Assembly: GCF_000513275.1 (NCBI RefSeq)
Contig: NZ_CBVJ010000110.1
Coordinates: forward strand, 1 to 64,000
Reading direction: 5' to 3'
Source: Paenibacillus gorillae
Lineage (GTDB): Bacteria; Bacillota; Bacilli; Paenibacillales; Paenibacillaceae
Length of the DNA: 64,000 nucleotides
The number at the start of each line of letters is the position of its first letter. Position 1 is the first letter of the stretch. Below are positions 17,801 through 25,841 of the stretch, piece by piece. The position numbers were made by a program, and so were the translations under genes. The notes beneath the pieces are model-generated. The model was not told where the DNA came from. It made no database searches and saw only the letters and a program-made list of their open reading frames with translations.

Positions 17801-18337
17801 GTTGGACAGGCCGGTACGGCTGTCTTCCACATGAATGCCCATCACTTCGGAATTGGGCGCGCCCATAATCGTTATTTTGCGGTTGGCATCGTATTCGGTC
17901 GTCAGCAGGCCGTCATAGAGCGAAAGCCGCTGCTTGTACGTCGTATAGCCTGTATTAAGTCCCGGGGTCGTATACAGATTGACAAGCCCTTGTGAAGCAA
18001 AGCCTTCCTGCGAAGCATCCACGCCGGATACTTGCATCGTAATGCCGTTAAGCGTATCCCACACCATCCCGCCTACGCGGCCGTTGCCGACGGTCAAAGC
18101 ACCTTTCGGGTCTGATACGGGTGATTGAAAGACAACATCATGCTTGGACAAATACGAGGCATAATCGACATCCAGTACACCTGTTGACGTATTAAATGCT
18201 TGTGACGCGGCGCTGTCTGCCGCCGATGCAATGCCGCTTGTTCCAATAAAAGCCGTGACGGAAGAAAACGCAAGACTTCCAACTACCAGTAGACTGGCAA
18301 GCTTCTTAAAGCCACTCTTCTTCTCCATTAGCTTCAT
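14870..18337 (-). CDS. Secreted GH95-like glycosidase with crystallin and two CBM6/35 modules
   Basis: About 1155 residues. A signal peptide ends near GIASA-AD. Next come an N-terminal beta-sandwich with TVGNGRVGGMVWD, the GH95 (alpha-L-fucosidase/galactosidase) hallmark region, and an (alpha/alpha)6 region to about residue 740 (FHFINGVFSA, YWYWNQRDIYH, WVPETMGWNG). A beta/gamma-crystallin-like domain lies at about 815-900 (TTFYEDSNYSGTA, IYDNDNFTGTQW), then a glycine linker (GNGGGGGGG), and two ~120-residue carbohydrate-binding modules of the CBM6/35 type, each opening with (Y/I)EAE and closing with SGDSGAN.DY. It probably binds and trims a plant or microbial polysaccharide outside the cell. 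Sequence drift from classical GH95 means the substrate is open. The ATG at 18337 is chosen for GGAGGT 10 bases upstream. A cre-like site lies 45 bp upstream. Confidence 0.75.
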   Translation of the reverse strand: MKLMEKKSGFKKLASLLVVGSLAFSSVTAFIGTSGIASAADSAASQAFNTSTGVLDVDYASYLSKHDVVFQSPVSDPKGALTVGNGRVGGMVWDTLNGITMQVSGVDASQEGFASQGLVNLYTTPGLNTGYTTYKQRLSLYDGLLTTEYDANRKITIMGAPNSEVMGIHVEDSRTGLSNVSLDLSLWDVSNFSGGDVPDINTWRTVSTFVDPTVVGLSRGQTDANNFGYTLAATVEGASFTTQAVGGSKVRLNITPSSSYTIWISSASRLNAPGHDSVAAAKSQLSSVKNTGYAATLTSYKNWWHDFWAKSFVQYSNPSGDADYMESFYYLSTYMIAAGGYGNYPFHFINGVFSAVNDNDSGKWSNAYWYWNQRDIYHSFLASNHADMVNVFNNLYSRNFNTLKSYTMTRYGIDGIWVPETMGWNGSPEGTIYSDYTKNTLSTASEAALNMYAQYKYTNDANYLSNTAYPFMKEAVKFYAKKLSFDTATGKYYMASSNAHEQHWNVKNAISDLAAIRALFPVTIQTSASLGLDATLRAEWQNVLNNLVAYPVDPSDPNKYAPHTPPISQNRNNENVVLELAWPYSVSGIGSADYQMLVNNYNSRPYPYTSNNVWDPAPIQAARLGLGNEAYLGMKMMLQRYQHYPNGRTTNSNGEFEYMGVHLSAMNESLLQSYNDKIRVFPALPTETNFVSKFTLLASGGFMVSSEKAANEIKYVGIKSLYGKPATVINPWGTQAVQVRRTSDNTVVSTSSSAEITFNTTAGAVYVVERTAKPFSSFEHTQLTGTANQGVKSLSGTNSKLGLDAAGGRVTITTFYEDSNYSGTAKTLAPGSYTTAQLAAAGIPDNWVSSIRVPLGYTVTIYDNDNFTGTQWIFTADTDFPSSTNPNANDKMSSVVISSGNGGGGGGGNTGVKYEAENGTRTGTVGIYDDAAASNGKATDHFSNVGDSVSIANVQAGSKLVIGYCTANNPGRLSLYINGVDSGNITFPSTSTWNTTYSTATATVAIPAGATIKLQLDSGDSGANIDYITVESQSQKIEAESGTLTSVNVTADAAASGGYEVTGLSTPGSSSVAFTSPSAGSQLTIGYTTANTNSKLSLYVNNTFIKSVSFPSTGVWSGTYATVQTAVTIPANAIVKLQLNSGDSGANLDYFIVQA

Positions 18338-18381
18338 GGTTCCGCAAACCTCCATTAGGTTCATATTTTATTAACCAAATA

Positions 18382-18395
18382 ATAAAGCGCTTACA
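18382..18395. promoter_or_regulatory. Candidate cre (CcpA) site upstream of the GH95-like gene
   Basis: On the minus strand TGTAAGCGCTTTAT, close to the catabolite-responsive consensus TGNAARCGNWWWCA. Its position 45 bp upstream of the start suits glucose repression of a polysaccharide-degrading enzyme. Apart from this site and the terminator at 18600-18637, the 309-bp gap shows only a C-run near 18440. Confidence 0.5.
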
Positions 18396-18599
18396 TTTAT
18401 GTGTGCCAAGACCAATACTTAGCCCCCCTTATATCAACGCCCCCCCCTTCCGGTTCATTTGTTCTGCCTCATCCTGCCGCAATAACATCATTTTCTCATG
18501 CTGGTTATACCCTTATCATAAAGCCTGTCCCATTTAAAACAATGGAATAATTTCCACAAATAGTCGAGAAAAATATGAAATGATGGTGTAAGCTGCATC

Positions 18600-18637
18600 A
18601 AAAAAGACGCAGCGGGCTTGAAGCCTTCCGCTGCGTC
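18600..18637 (-). terminator. Terminator at the end of the peptide-uptake cluster
   Basis: GACGCAGCGG, loop, CCGCTGCGTC, followed by TTTTTT on the minus strand, right after the ROK kinase stop. Confidence 0.85.
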
Positions 18638-18646
18638 CTTGCATGC

Positions 18647-19594
18647 CTATATGTTAAAGAGCGATGCCGCTCCAATTAAGCCAACATCATCATTAAGAGC
18701 TGCAGGCACGATCTCGAAAGTGTTCCGGTACGGAGCCATTACGTAGCGATCCGTCTCTTCCCGCAATTTCGGGAAAAGCAGGTCCCCCGCCTTGCTCACG
18801 CCGCCGCCGATGACGATCCGGTCGGGATTAAAAGTGTGTACCACGTTGGCTAGACCGATTGCGGTGTACCGGATCATCCGATCGATAACCTCTGAAGCCA
18901 GTGCATCACCTTGACTCGCCGCCTCAAACACATGGCGTGAAGAAATTTCTTCTCCAGCCGCAGCCGCGATCTCCCCAATAGCGGAGACGCTGCCTTCAAG
19001 ACGCCGCAGTGCTTCATTGCGAATTGCCGTGCCGGAGGAGAAGGTCTCCCAGCAGCCCCGGTTGCCGCAATTGCAAAGCTCGCCATCCGGATGAATAATC
19101 GTATGGCCAAGCTCGCCCGCGAACGACTTGCTCCCCAGCAGCAGCTTGCCGTCCAGAATGACGCCCGCTCCGATTCCGGTGCTTAGCGTCACATACACCA
19201 TATTTTGCGAACCGATGCCGGCCCCGCGGACATATTCTCCCCAAGCGGCTGCATTCGCGTCGTTGACCACCTGCACTTGAACGCCGCCCAGATCGGCTTC
19301 CATCCACCGCTTGATCGGCACATTGTTCCACTCCGGAAGGTTCGTGCCGTTCAGCGCGATTCCTTCCCGGCTGTCCACTGCTCCGGGGGATGCCAAGCCT
19401 ACTCCATTCAGCTTTCTCCCGCCGGATACACGCTCGATCATGCCGACCATGCTTTGCACCACTTCACGCGCTGTCGAGGCGTCAGCCGTATCGATCCGTT
19501 CACGGTTCAATACGGTTCCCGCTCCGTCAAATATAGCAGCAGCGATTTTCGTGCCGCCCAAATCCACTCCAACTACATAGTTATCGTTACTCAA
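18647..19594 (-). CDS. ROK-family sugar kinase
   Basis: A 315-residue cytosolic kinase. It starts with the ATP-binding VGVDLGGTKIAAAIFD, has the sugar-binding VVNDANAAAWGE and STGIGAGVI, the zinc site GELCNCGNRGCWE, and the adenosine loop IVIGGGVS. There is no DNA-binding domain, so it is an enzyme, phosphorylating glucose or an N-acetylhexosamine; the sequence does not decide which. The TTG start has AGGTGA 6 bases upstream. It is the last gene of the run 29751 to 18647 (asparaginase, Dpp transporter, aminopeptidase, CutC), which makes an amino-sugar or peptide-linked sugar plausible. Confidence 0.85.
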   Translation of the reverse strand: MSNDNYVVGVDLGGTKIAAAIFDGAGTVLNRERIDTADASTAREVVQSMVGMIERVSGGRKLNGVGLASPGAVDSREGIALNGTNLPEWNNVPIKRWMEADLGGVQVQVVNDANAAAWGEYVRGAGIGSQNMVYVTLSTGIGAGVILDGKLLLGSKSFAGELGHTIIHPDGELCNCGNRGCWETFSSGTAIRNEALRRLEGSVSAIGEIAAAAGEEISSRHVFEAASQGDALASEVIDRMIRYTAIGLANVVHTFNPDRIVIGGGVSKAGDLLFPKLREETDRYVMAPYRNTFEIVPAALNDDVGLIGAASLFNI

Positions 19595-19620
19595 AGCTGT
19601 TCACCTTTTTTCAACTCTAT

Positions 19621-20331
19621 TTATGCTGCGCCGTCCGGATGCAAAATGCCCGCCAAGCGGCTAAGCCGCTCCGGATCGATAGCGGCCAGTCCCGAGGCTC
19701 CAACTCGAACCGCCGAACCAAAATGCACCTCGGCTACACCGGTAGCCGCCACAAATTCGTTTATCCCCTCAATCGTCAATCCGCTGCCCGCAAGAATGCG
19801 GAGCGAGCTTCCTCGCGACGCTTCTTCCAGCGCTAGAATCTGATCGATCGCTTGCGGAGCCGGCTTTAATCCGCCCGAGGTTAGAATGCGATTAATTTGC
19901 GGATAAGACTGCAGTACCTTTAGACCAGCAAGCTGATCCTCCAGTTCGTCGAACGCCCGGTGGAAGGTTACATTCAAATGGCCGGCAAGCGGCAGCAGCT
20001 GATCCAGTCCAGCCGTGTCAATACGGCCTTCTTCATTCAATAGGCCAATTACGATGCCCGAAGCTTTCGTAGCGGCAATAGCCCGAATCTCCTCCGCCAT
20101 CGTCTCCTTGTCCAGCTTATCGTATACGAACGACCGGCTATGCGGTCTGACCATAACGTTAACCGGAATGCGGACCGCTTCCGTTACCTGCTTCACCATT
20201 CCGATACCGGGAGTTAGCCCGCCTTCGGTTATAGCCGTAATCAATTCAATCCGGTCGGCGCCGTTTCTCTCCGCCTCTATCGCATCCTGCACACAGGTTG
20301 CAATGACTTCCAATACCGTATTCCGGCTCAT
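19621..20331 (-). CDS. cutC: CutC family protein
   Basis: A 236-residue TIM-barrel protein of the CutC family: LEVIATCVQDAIEAERNGADRIELI at the start, VMVRPHSRSFVY, LNVTFHRAFDE, RILTSGG and a closing VAEVHFGSAVR. The family was named for copper homeostasis in E. coli, but that role has been disputed and the barrel looks enzymatic. The start ATG at 20331 overlaps the TGA of the aminopeptidase gene (ATGA), giving translational coupling; upstream in-frame codons lie within that gene and are not used. Linked here with peptide uptake and a ROK kinase, a catabolic role is at least as likely as copper handling. Confidence 0.85.
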   Translation of the reverse strand: MSRNTVLEVIATCVQDAIEAERNGADRIELITAITEGGLTPGIGMVKQVTEAVRIPVNVMVRPHSRSFVYDKLDKETMAEEIRAIAATKASGIVIGLLNEEGRIDTAGLDQLLPLAGHLNVTFHRAFDELEDQLAGLKVLQSYPQINRILTSGGLKPAPQAIDQILALEEASRGSSLRILAGSGLTIEGINEFVAATGVAEVHFGSAVRVGASGLAAIDPERLSRLAGILHPDGAA

Positions 20332-21830
20332 CCTTGGCTCGCCTCCGTATCTGCAATCGCGCGCCCATTCACAGCATGCTCCGCTGTAAAACAACGCTTC
20401 GCATAATCGGCCAGCAGCCGCGCCCCGTAACCGGTTGCGCCAACTCCGGAAAAACCGGCATCTGATTTGTACTGAACTGTACCCGCCATATCGATATGAA
20501 CCCAATCCATCGATGGCGCGACGAAACGCCGGATGAACAGCGCCGCCGTAATAGCACCGGCCAGCGTGCCCGTGCCTACGTTACGTAGATCGGCATAATC
20601 GCTGCGAAGCTCCGACTCATACTCGTCCATCAGGGGCATCGGCCACAGCCGCTCGCCGTTTATTTCTCCTACAGCAACCAATCCCTGCGTCATCTCTTCA
20701 TCGCCCCAAATCCCGGCGATGCCAAGTCCCAAAGCTGCACCAACATTGCCTGTCAGTGTAGCGATATCGATGACTTTAGCAGCCCCAAGATTCGCGGCAT
20801 GCAGCAGTGCATCGGCAATAACGAGACGGCCTTCACCGTCGGTATTGGCTACCTGAACCGTCATACCGTTCGGGTACCGGATGACCGACGATGGCAGCAT
20901 CGCCTCCATGCCGGGCAAGTTATCGACGACGGCAATTAGAGCCGTCACGTTAACCGCTGCGCCTGTTCTCGCCAGAATGTCCATAGCGCCAACAACCGCA
21001 GCCGCTCCGCCCATATCCATTCTGGCATCGCTTATATCTCTGCCTGTCTTGACGTTCATGCCGCCCATATCGAACGTCACGCCTTTGCCGACAAACGCCA
21101 GCATCGGTTCGCCGGGTGCGCCTTCGTAAGCCAGCTCGATGAGCGCAGGCTCATGCACGCTTCCCCCACCGACTGCGAGGAGACCATTCATCTGGCGGTC
21201 AATAAGCTCCTGCCCTTGATAGACATGGGGCTTAACGGGCAAATCTGCGAAATGCCGCTGCACGACTTCAACGAAAGCTTCCGGATTAAGTCCTTCCGGC
21301 GTCTCGTTCACCAGATCACGGGTCAGCATCGTCGCTTCGGCCCGAATGCGAGCCGCTGCCACAGCCGCTTCGTATTCCGCCGCTGTCACGCCATCTGCTT
21401 CCTGACTCGGCGCGAGATAGAGATCTACCGTCCGTTCCGAAGCAGTCAGCCCTCTATATTTGTCATAGCGGTACAGGCCAAGCAGCCAGCCCTCTGTCCA
21501 AGCTTGCAGATATGCAGAAACATCAGCTCCACTCTCTCTCGAGGCTGCAGCGAGCTCCGCCATATCCAGCTCACCCGCGGAGCGGCCTTCATTATACAAC
21601 GCTCTTGCAGCATATCCGCCCGCACGGCGAAGCTTCTCCAGATTCAAGCCGCCGCAACCGCCCATACCGAGTACAAGCTCATCGGTTTCCTGGTTCGTTC
21701 TGGCGTAATACCATGTAAGTGCTCCGGCTTCCCTGCGGTTGTCCGGCAATTCATATTTAAATGGCTGGCCGGCATAAGCCAGCAGGATCCGAACCTTGGA
21801 ACCGGCAGCCGATTCTATTCGAATGTTCAT
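20328..21830 (-). CDS. Leucyl aminopeptidase family protein (M17)
   Basis: A 500-residue metallopeptidase of the M17 family with two-metal active-site segments: FVGKGVTFDMGGMNV (lysine and aspartate ligands), ARMDMGGAAAVVG, and NTDGEGRLVIADAL, matching the family signature NTDAEGRL except for Gly in place of Ala. The N-terminal ~160 residues are the variable domain. It removes N-terminal residues from cytosolic peptides and usually forms hexamers. GAAGGG precedes the ATG. It follows the Dpp ATPase gene by 47 bp and overlaps cutC by 4 bp, so it is the natural intracellular peptidase for imported peptides. Confidence 0.9.
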   Translation of the reverse strand: MNIRIESAAGSKVRILLAYAGQPFKYELPDNRREAGALTWYYARTNQETDELVLGMGGCGGLNLEKLRRAGGYAARALYNEGRSAGELDMAELAAASRESGADVSAYLQAWTEGWLLGLYRYDKYRGLTASERTVDLYLAPSQEADGVTAAEYEAAVAAARIRAEATMLTRDLVNETPEGLNPEAFVEVVQRHFADLPVKPHVYQGQELIDRQMNGLLAVGGGSVHEPALIELAYEGAPGEPMLAFVGKGVTFDMGGMNVKTGRDISDARMDMGGAAAVVGAMDILARTGAAVNVTALIAVVDNLPGMEAMLPSSVIRYPNGMTVQVANTDGEGRLVIADALLHAANLGAAKVIDIATLTGNVGAALGLGIAGIWGDEEMTQGLVAVGEINGERLWPMPLMDEYESELRSDYADLRNVGTGTLAGAITAALFIRRFVAPSMDWVHIDMAGTVQYKSDAGFSGVGATGYGARLLADYAKRCFTAEHAVNGRAIADTEASQG

Positions 21831-21877
21831 CGTTATCCCTTCTTCGCCTGAAGTTCAACCTCGATTTTCTTCTTCGT

Positions 21878-22864
21878 TTAGTTCCGCGACATAACGTCCT
21901 CGTCATAAAGATGGCACGCAACCTGACGGCCCGGCTCCACTTCCTGGAACACCGGAACCTTCGTCTTGCACACTTCCATACAAGCCGGACAGCGTGTATG
22001 AAAACGGCAGCCGGATGGCGGATCGACCGGACTCGGCAGATCGCCTTTCAGTATAATTCTCTCCCGTGCCAAGCTTGGATCGGGAACGGGAACCGATGAG
22101 AGCAGCGCTTGCGTATAAGGATGAAGCGGACGCTCGTACAGCTCATCTTTAGGCGCCGTTTCCACGAGCGAGCCCAAATACATCACTCCGATGCGGTCGC
22201 TAATATGCTCAACCACGCTAAGGTCATGCGAGATAAAGAGGTACGTCAGGCCGTATTGCTCTTGCAAATCTTGCAGCAAATTAAGCACTTGAGATTGAAT
22301 CGATACGTCAAGCGCGGATACTGGCTCGTCAGCGACGATCAGGCTAGGACGTACGGACAATGCGCGTGCAATACCGATCCGTTGGCGCTGCCCGCCGCTG
22401 AACTCATGCGCGTAACGCTCGGCGTGAAAGCTGTTCAGACCAACAACCTCCAGCAGCTCGGAGGCCAGCTTATCCCGCTCTCCTTGGCTGAGCTTCGTAT
22501 GAATAAGCAGCGGCTCCGCTACCAGATCCTTTACTTTCATCCGCGGATTAAGAGAAGCATACGGGTCCTGGAACACCATTTGCATCTCCTTGCGAATTGG
22601 ACGCATTTGATTATCATTCAACTGCGTGATGTTTTGCCCGTTGAACCATACCTCGCCTTGATTGGGAGTCAGCAGTCTCGTCACTAGACGGCCTGTTGTC
22701 GACTTGCCGCATCCGCTTTCGCCAACGAGGCTGAACGTCTCACCCTTGCCGATAGAGAACGAGATATTATCGACGGCTTGCAAATATTTGTTGTTGCCAA
22801 ACCAGCCTTTATTCACGAGAAACGACTTTTGCAGCCCTTTTACTTCAATAAGCGGCGTGCTCAT
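21878..22864 (-). CDS. dppF: Dipeptide/oligopeptide ABC transporter ATP-binding protein (DppF type)
   Basis: A 328-residue ATPase with Walker [10 protein letters not shown], signature FSGGQRQR, Walker [14 protein letters not shown] and H-loop FISHDLSVV. The C-terminal oligopeptide-transporter domain holds a four-cysteine cluster in [15 protein letters not shown], as in Opp/Dpp ATPases where it may bind an iron-sulfur cluster. It energises peptide import together with DppD. Its ATG overlaps the TGA of dppD by 4 bases. Confidence 0.92.
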   Translation of the reverse strand: MSTPLIEVKGLQKSFLVNKGWFGNNKYLQAVDNISFSIGKGETFSLVGESGCGKSTTGRLVTRLLTPNQGEVWFNGQNITQLNDNQMRPIRKEMQMVFQDPYASLNPRMKVKDLVAEPLLIHTKLSQGERDKLASELLEVVGLNSFHAERYAHEFSGGQRQRIGIARALSVRPSLIVADEPVSALDVSIQSQVLNLLQDLQEQYGLTYLFISHDLSVVEHISDRIGVMYLGSLVETAPKDELYERPLHPYTQALLSSVPVPDPSLARERIILKGDLPSPVDPPSGCRFHTRCPACMEVCKTKVPVFQEVEPGRQVACHLYDEDVMSRN

Positions 22865-23862
22865 GCGCCAGTCCCCCCTTTCAATTCCGTCTCCTGCGTC
22901 AGCCAGCAGCGGCTTTTGCGGGAGGCATCGCCAGATGCGGCGAGCAGCTCCGGCTCAGCCGTCAGACATTGCGGCATCACATGCGGACAGCGAGGCGCGA
23001 ATTTGCAGCCTGCCGGCATGCGGGACAGATCCGGCACGTTGCCCGGAATCGACTCCAGCCGCCGTACTTTCTGGCGAAGCTTTGGCACCGAGCGGATCAA
23101 GCCTTGTGTATACGGATGCTGTGGATTTTCGAACAGTTCCTTTACAGGAGCCTCTTCAACGACCCGTCCAGCGTACATGACGACTACGCGGTCGCACATT
23201 TCTGCTACTACGCCAAGATCATGCGTAATGAGCAGCATGCCCATGCTTCTCTCTTCCTTCAGCCGTTTCATCAGATCGAGAATTTGCGCCTGAATCGTTA
23301 CGTCGAGAGCCGTCGTTGGCTCATCGGCGATCAGCAGCTGCGGATGGCAGGACATCGCCATCGCAATCATGACGCGCTGCCTCATCCCGCCGGACAATTG
23401 ATGGGGGTAATCATTCATAACCCCTTCCGCCCGCGGAATGCCCACCAGCTTCAGCATATGAATCGCATGCTCGCGAGCCTTCGCCTTGTTATAGCCCATA
23501 TGCAAGCGGATTGGCTCCTCCAGCTGCTTGCCGATTCGCAGCACCGGATTCAGCGAGGTCATCGGTTCTTGGAAGATCATAGCCAGATCCTTGCCTCGAA
23601 CGCGGCGCATCTCCTTATCCGAGAGCCGTAGCAGATCCGTGCCTTTAAACTTGACACTGCCCCCGGCGTTGCGGCCCGGTGTTCCTTTCAGCAGCTGCAT
23701 GATCGACAGGGACGTTACGCTCTTGCCGCAGCCGGATTCTCCGACCAGGCCAAGCACTTCCCCGCTGTTTATATGAAAATCCAATCCGGCGACGGCCATT
23801 ACATTGCCGCCGTCCCGCTTGAATTCCGTTTTCAATCCTTCTACTTCCAGCAATTTTTCCAT
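22861..23862 (-). CDS. dppD: Dipeptide/oligopeptide ABC transporter ATP-binding protein (DppD type)
   Basis: A 333-residue ATPase with Walker A GESGCGKS, signature LSGGMRQR, Walker [13 protein letters not shown] and H-loop LITHDLGVV. The C-terminal segment [15 protein letters not shown] carries the family cysteines. It pairs with the following DppF-like ATPase on the cytosolic face of the permease. AAAGGGGGA lies upstream of the start, and 16 bp separate it from the permease gene before it. Confidence 0.92.
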   Translation of the reverse strand: MEKLLEVEGLKTEFKRDGGNVMAVAGLDFHINSGEVLGLVGESGCGKSVTSLSIMQLLKGTPGRNAGGSVKFKGTDLLRLSDKEMRRVRGKDLAMIFQEPMTSLNPVLRIGKQLEEPIRLHMGYNKAKAREHAIHMLKLVGIPRAEGVMNDYPHQLSGGMRQRVMIAMAMSCHPQLLIADEPTTALDVTIQAQILDLMKRLKEERSMGMLLITHDLGVVAEMCDRVVVMYAGRVVEEAPVKELFENPQHPYTQGLIRSVPKLRQKVRRLESIPGNVPDLSRMPAGCKFAPRCPHVMPQCLTAEPELLAASGDASRKSRCWLTQETELKGGTGA

Positions 23863-23878
23863 CGCGGCCTGTCCCCCT

Positions 23879-24793
23879 TTAGTTTTTCATTTTGGGGTCA
23901 AGAGCGTCCTGCAGTCCGTCTCCGACCAGATTAAAAGCAAGTACCGTAAGGAATATAATTAAGCCAGGGAAATAAACAACATGCGGAGCAATGCTCAAGT
24001 AGTCACGCCCCATGCTGAGCATAGCGCCCCAATCGGGTTCCGTCGGCTTTGCGCCCATACCCAGAAAGCTCAGGGACGATGCAGCTAGAATGGCTCCGCC
24101 GATCTTCATCGTGACGTTGACGATAACGCTCGGAAGCGTCTCCGGGAATATATGACGCCAAATAATTCTTCTGTCCTTCGCGCCCATCGAGCGGGCTGCT
24201 TCTACGAACAACGTTTCTTTGGCCGATAGCGTAACGCTTCGAATCATCCGTGCAAAGGACGGAATACCGAATACCGCAACCGCGATAACGACGTTGGTCA
24301 AGCCTGGGCCCAAGATCGCTACGATACCGATCGCAAGCAAAATATCAGGGAACGAGAACAGCACATCGCTGCTTCGCATAATAAGCCGGTCCAGCCATTT
24401 GCCGTAAAAGCCGCTGAGCAGACCAAGAATAGTACCAAAGAAAGCGGCGATAAATACGGCGCTTAGACTAACAGCAAGCGAGAGACGCGTGCCCTCAATA
24501 AGCCGGCTCAGTATATCGCGGCCATATTCGTCGGTTCCTGCCCAATGCTTCATCGAAGGTCCGGACAGCATGGAATCATAGTCGGGCGCGTCTGGGTCAT
24601 ACGGCGTCAAGAAAGGGCCGAATATAGCGACAAGCAGCAGTAAAATAATAAAAATCCCAGCAACGAGCGAAAGCTTTTGCTTGCTGAATTTACGAATAAA
24701 CTCAGCCATTGCGCTTTTCCGCTTCGCGGGTGCAGCCTCCCCTCCGGAGCCTCCGGATGAGTGATGTTCTGCAGCTGTCGATTGTTGACTCAT
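23879..24793 (-). CDS. dppC: Dipeptide ABC transporter permease (DppC type)
   Basis: A 304-residue membrane protein: a polar N-terminal tail of about 35 residues, then about six transmembrane helices ([19 protein letters not shown] first), the conserved [16 protein letters not shown] periplasmic segment, and the ATPase-coupling loop [21 protein letters not shown]. It forms the peptide channel with DppB. GGAAGGAG precedes the ATG. 17 bp separate it from dppB. Confidence 0.92.
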   Translation of the reverse strand: MSQQSTAAEHHSSGGSGGEAAPAKRKSAMAEFIRKFSKQKLSLVAGIFIILLLLVAIFGPFLTPYDPDAPDYDSMLSGPSMKHWAGTDEYGRDILSRLIEGTRLSLAVSLSAVFIAAFFGTILGLLSGFYGKWLDRLIMRSSDVLFSFPDILLAIGIVAILGPGLTNVVIAVAVFGIPSFARMIRSVTLSAKETLFVEAARSMGAKDRRIIWRHIFPETLPSVIVNVTMKIGGAILAASSLSFLGMGAKPTEPDWGAMLSMGRDYLSIAPHVVYFPGLIIFLTVLAFNLVGDGLQDALDPKMKN

Positions 24794-24810
24794 CTGTGAT
24801 TCTCCTTCCT

Positions 24811-25737
24811 CTAGTTCGAATCGAATCTGATCTTCGGATTAAGTACGCCGTACAGCAGATCGACGACCAGATTAATCAGGATAAACTCGGTAGCGAACAA
24901 TAACAGCTCTGCTTGAATGACGGTGTAGTCGCGGAATGCGATTGAATCGACAAGCAGCCGGCCGAGGCCCGGAATACTGAATACCGTCTCTACCATGACG
25001 GAGCCGCCAAGCAGGAAGCCGAATTGCAAGCCTGCCACTGTAACGACTTGAATAAGCGAGTTGCGCAGCGCATGCCGTCCGACAACGACGAATTCATGCA
25101 GCCCTTTAGCACGGCCCGTACGAATATAATCCTCGCGCATCGATTCCAGCATCGACGTTCTGGAGAATCGTGCAAGCATCGACATAATGCCCGCTCCAAG
25201 CGTTAAGGACGGAAGTACATAACTGGACCAGGAATCGACGCCACCGGTCGGAAACCAGCCAAGCTGTACGGAGAAAACTTGAATAAGGACGAGACCAAGC
25301 CAGAAGCCCGGAACCGAAATACCGGATATTGCGGTAATCATCCCAACGTGGTCCGGCCATCTATTGCGCTTAACCGCCGAAATGATCCCGATCAATACAC
25401 CGATGATAACCGCCCACACCATACTGAATATCGTCAGCCAGATCGTCGGCATGAAACGGCTCGCCAGCATATCGCTGACCGGAAGGCCGGAACGAATGGA
25501 GTTGCCAAGATCGCCTTTAAACAAGTTGCCCATATAATCGATATATTGTCTCCAGAGCGGATCATTGAGTCCCAGCTGTTCACGGATGCCGTTGATCTCT
25601 TCTAGCGTGGCGTCCTTGCCGGCAACTAGCCTGGCCGGATCGCCTGGAATAAGGTGAATGAACATAAATACGAGCACCGATACGACGAAGAGGAGCGGTA
25701 TCACTCCCAGCAATCGTTGCAGAGCATATCTTCCCAA
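24811..25737 (-). CDS. dppB: Dipeptide ABC transporter permease (DppB type)
   Basis: A 308-residue membrane protein that starts [35 protein letters not shown], the standard DppB/GsiC opening, and carries the coupling loop [21 protein letters not shown]. The start is TTG at 25737 because AAGGAGG lies 7 bases upstream. A further ATG in frame at 25785 lies inside the terminator hairpin at 25752-25806 and has no ribosome binding site. With DppC it forms the channel. The hairpin between the binding-protein gene and this gene should reduce read-through so that more binding protein than permease is made. Confidence 0.9.
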   Translation of the reverse strand: MGRYALQRLLGVIPLLFVVSVLVFMFIHLIPGDPARLVAGKDATLEEINGIREQLGLNDPLWRQYIDYMGNLFKGDLGNSIRSGLPVSDMLASRFMPTIWLTIFSMVWAVIIGVLIGIISAVKRNRWPDHVGMITAISGISVPGFWLGLVLIQVFSVQLGWFPTGGVDSWSSYVLPSLTLGAGIMSMLARFSRTSMLESMREDYIRTGRAKGLHEFVVVGRHALRNSLIQVVTVAGLQFGFLLGGSVMVETVFSIPGLGRLLVDSIAFRDYTVIQAELLLFATEFILINLVVDLLYGVLNPKIRFDSN

Positions 25738-25751
25738 GCTGGAAACCTCCT

Positions 25752-25806
25752 TAGAAAAAAAGAGAGGCCGCTTCAATAAACCCATGCTGAAGCAGCCCCT
25801 CTCTCT
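25752..25806 (-). terminator. Attenuating terminator between binding protein and permease genes
   Basis: AGAGAGG, GCTTCA, loop, TGAAGC, CCTCTCT followed by TTTTTTTCT on the minus strand. Located inside the operon, it probably sets the excess of binding protein over transporter. Confidence 0.8.
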
Positions 25807-25841
25807 TATTATTGCTTCCTATTATTCGTGGTCTTGTTGAA

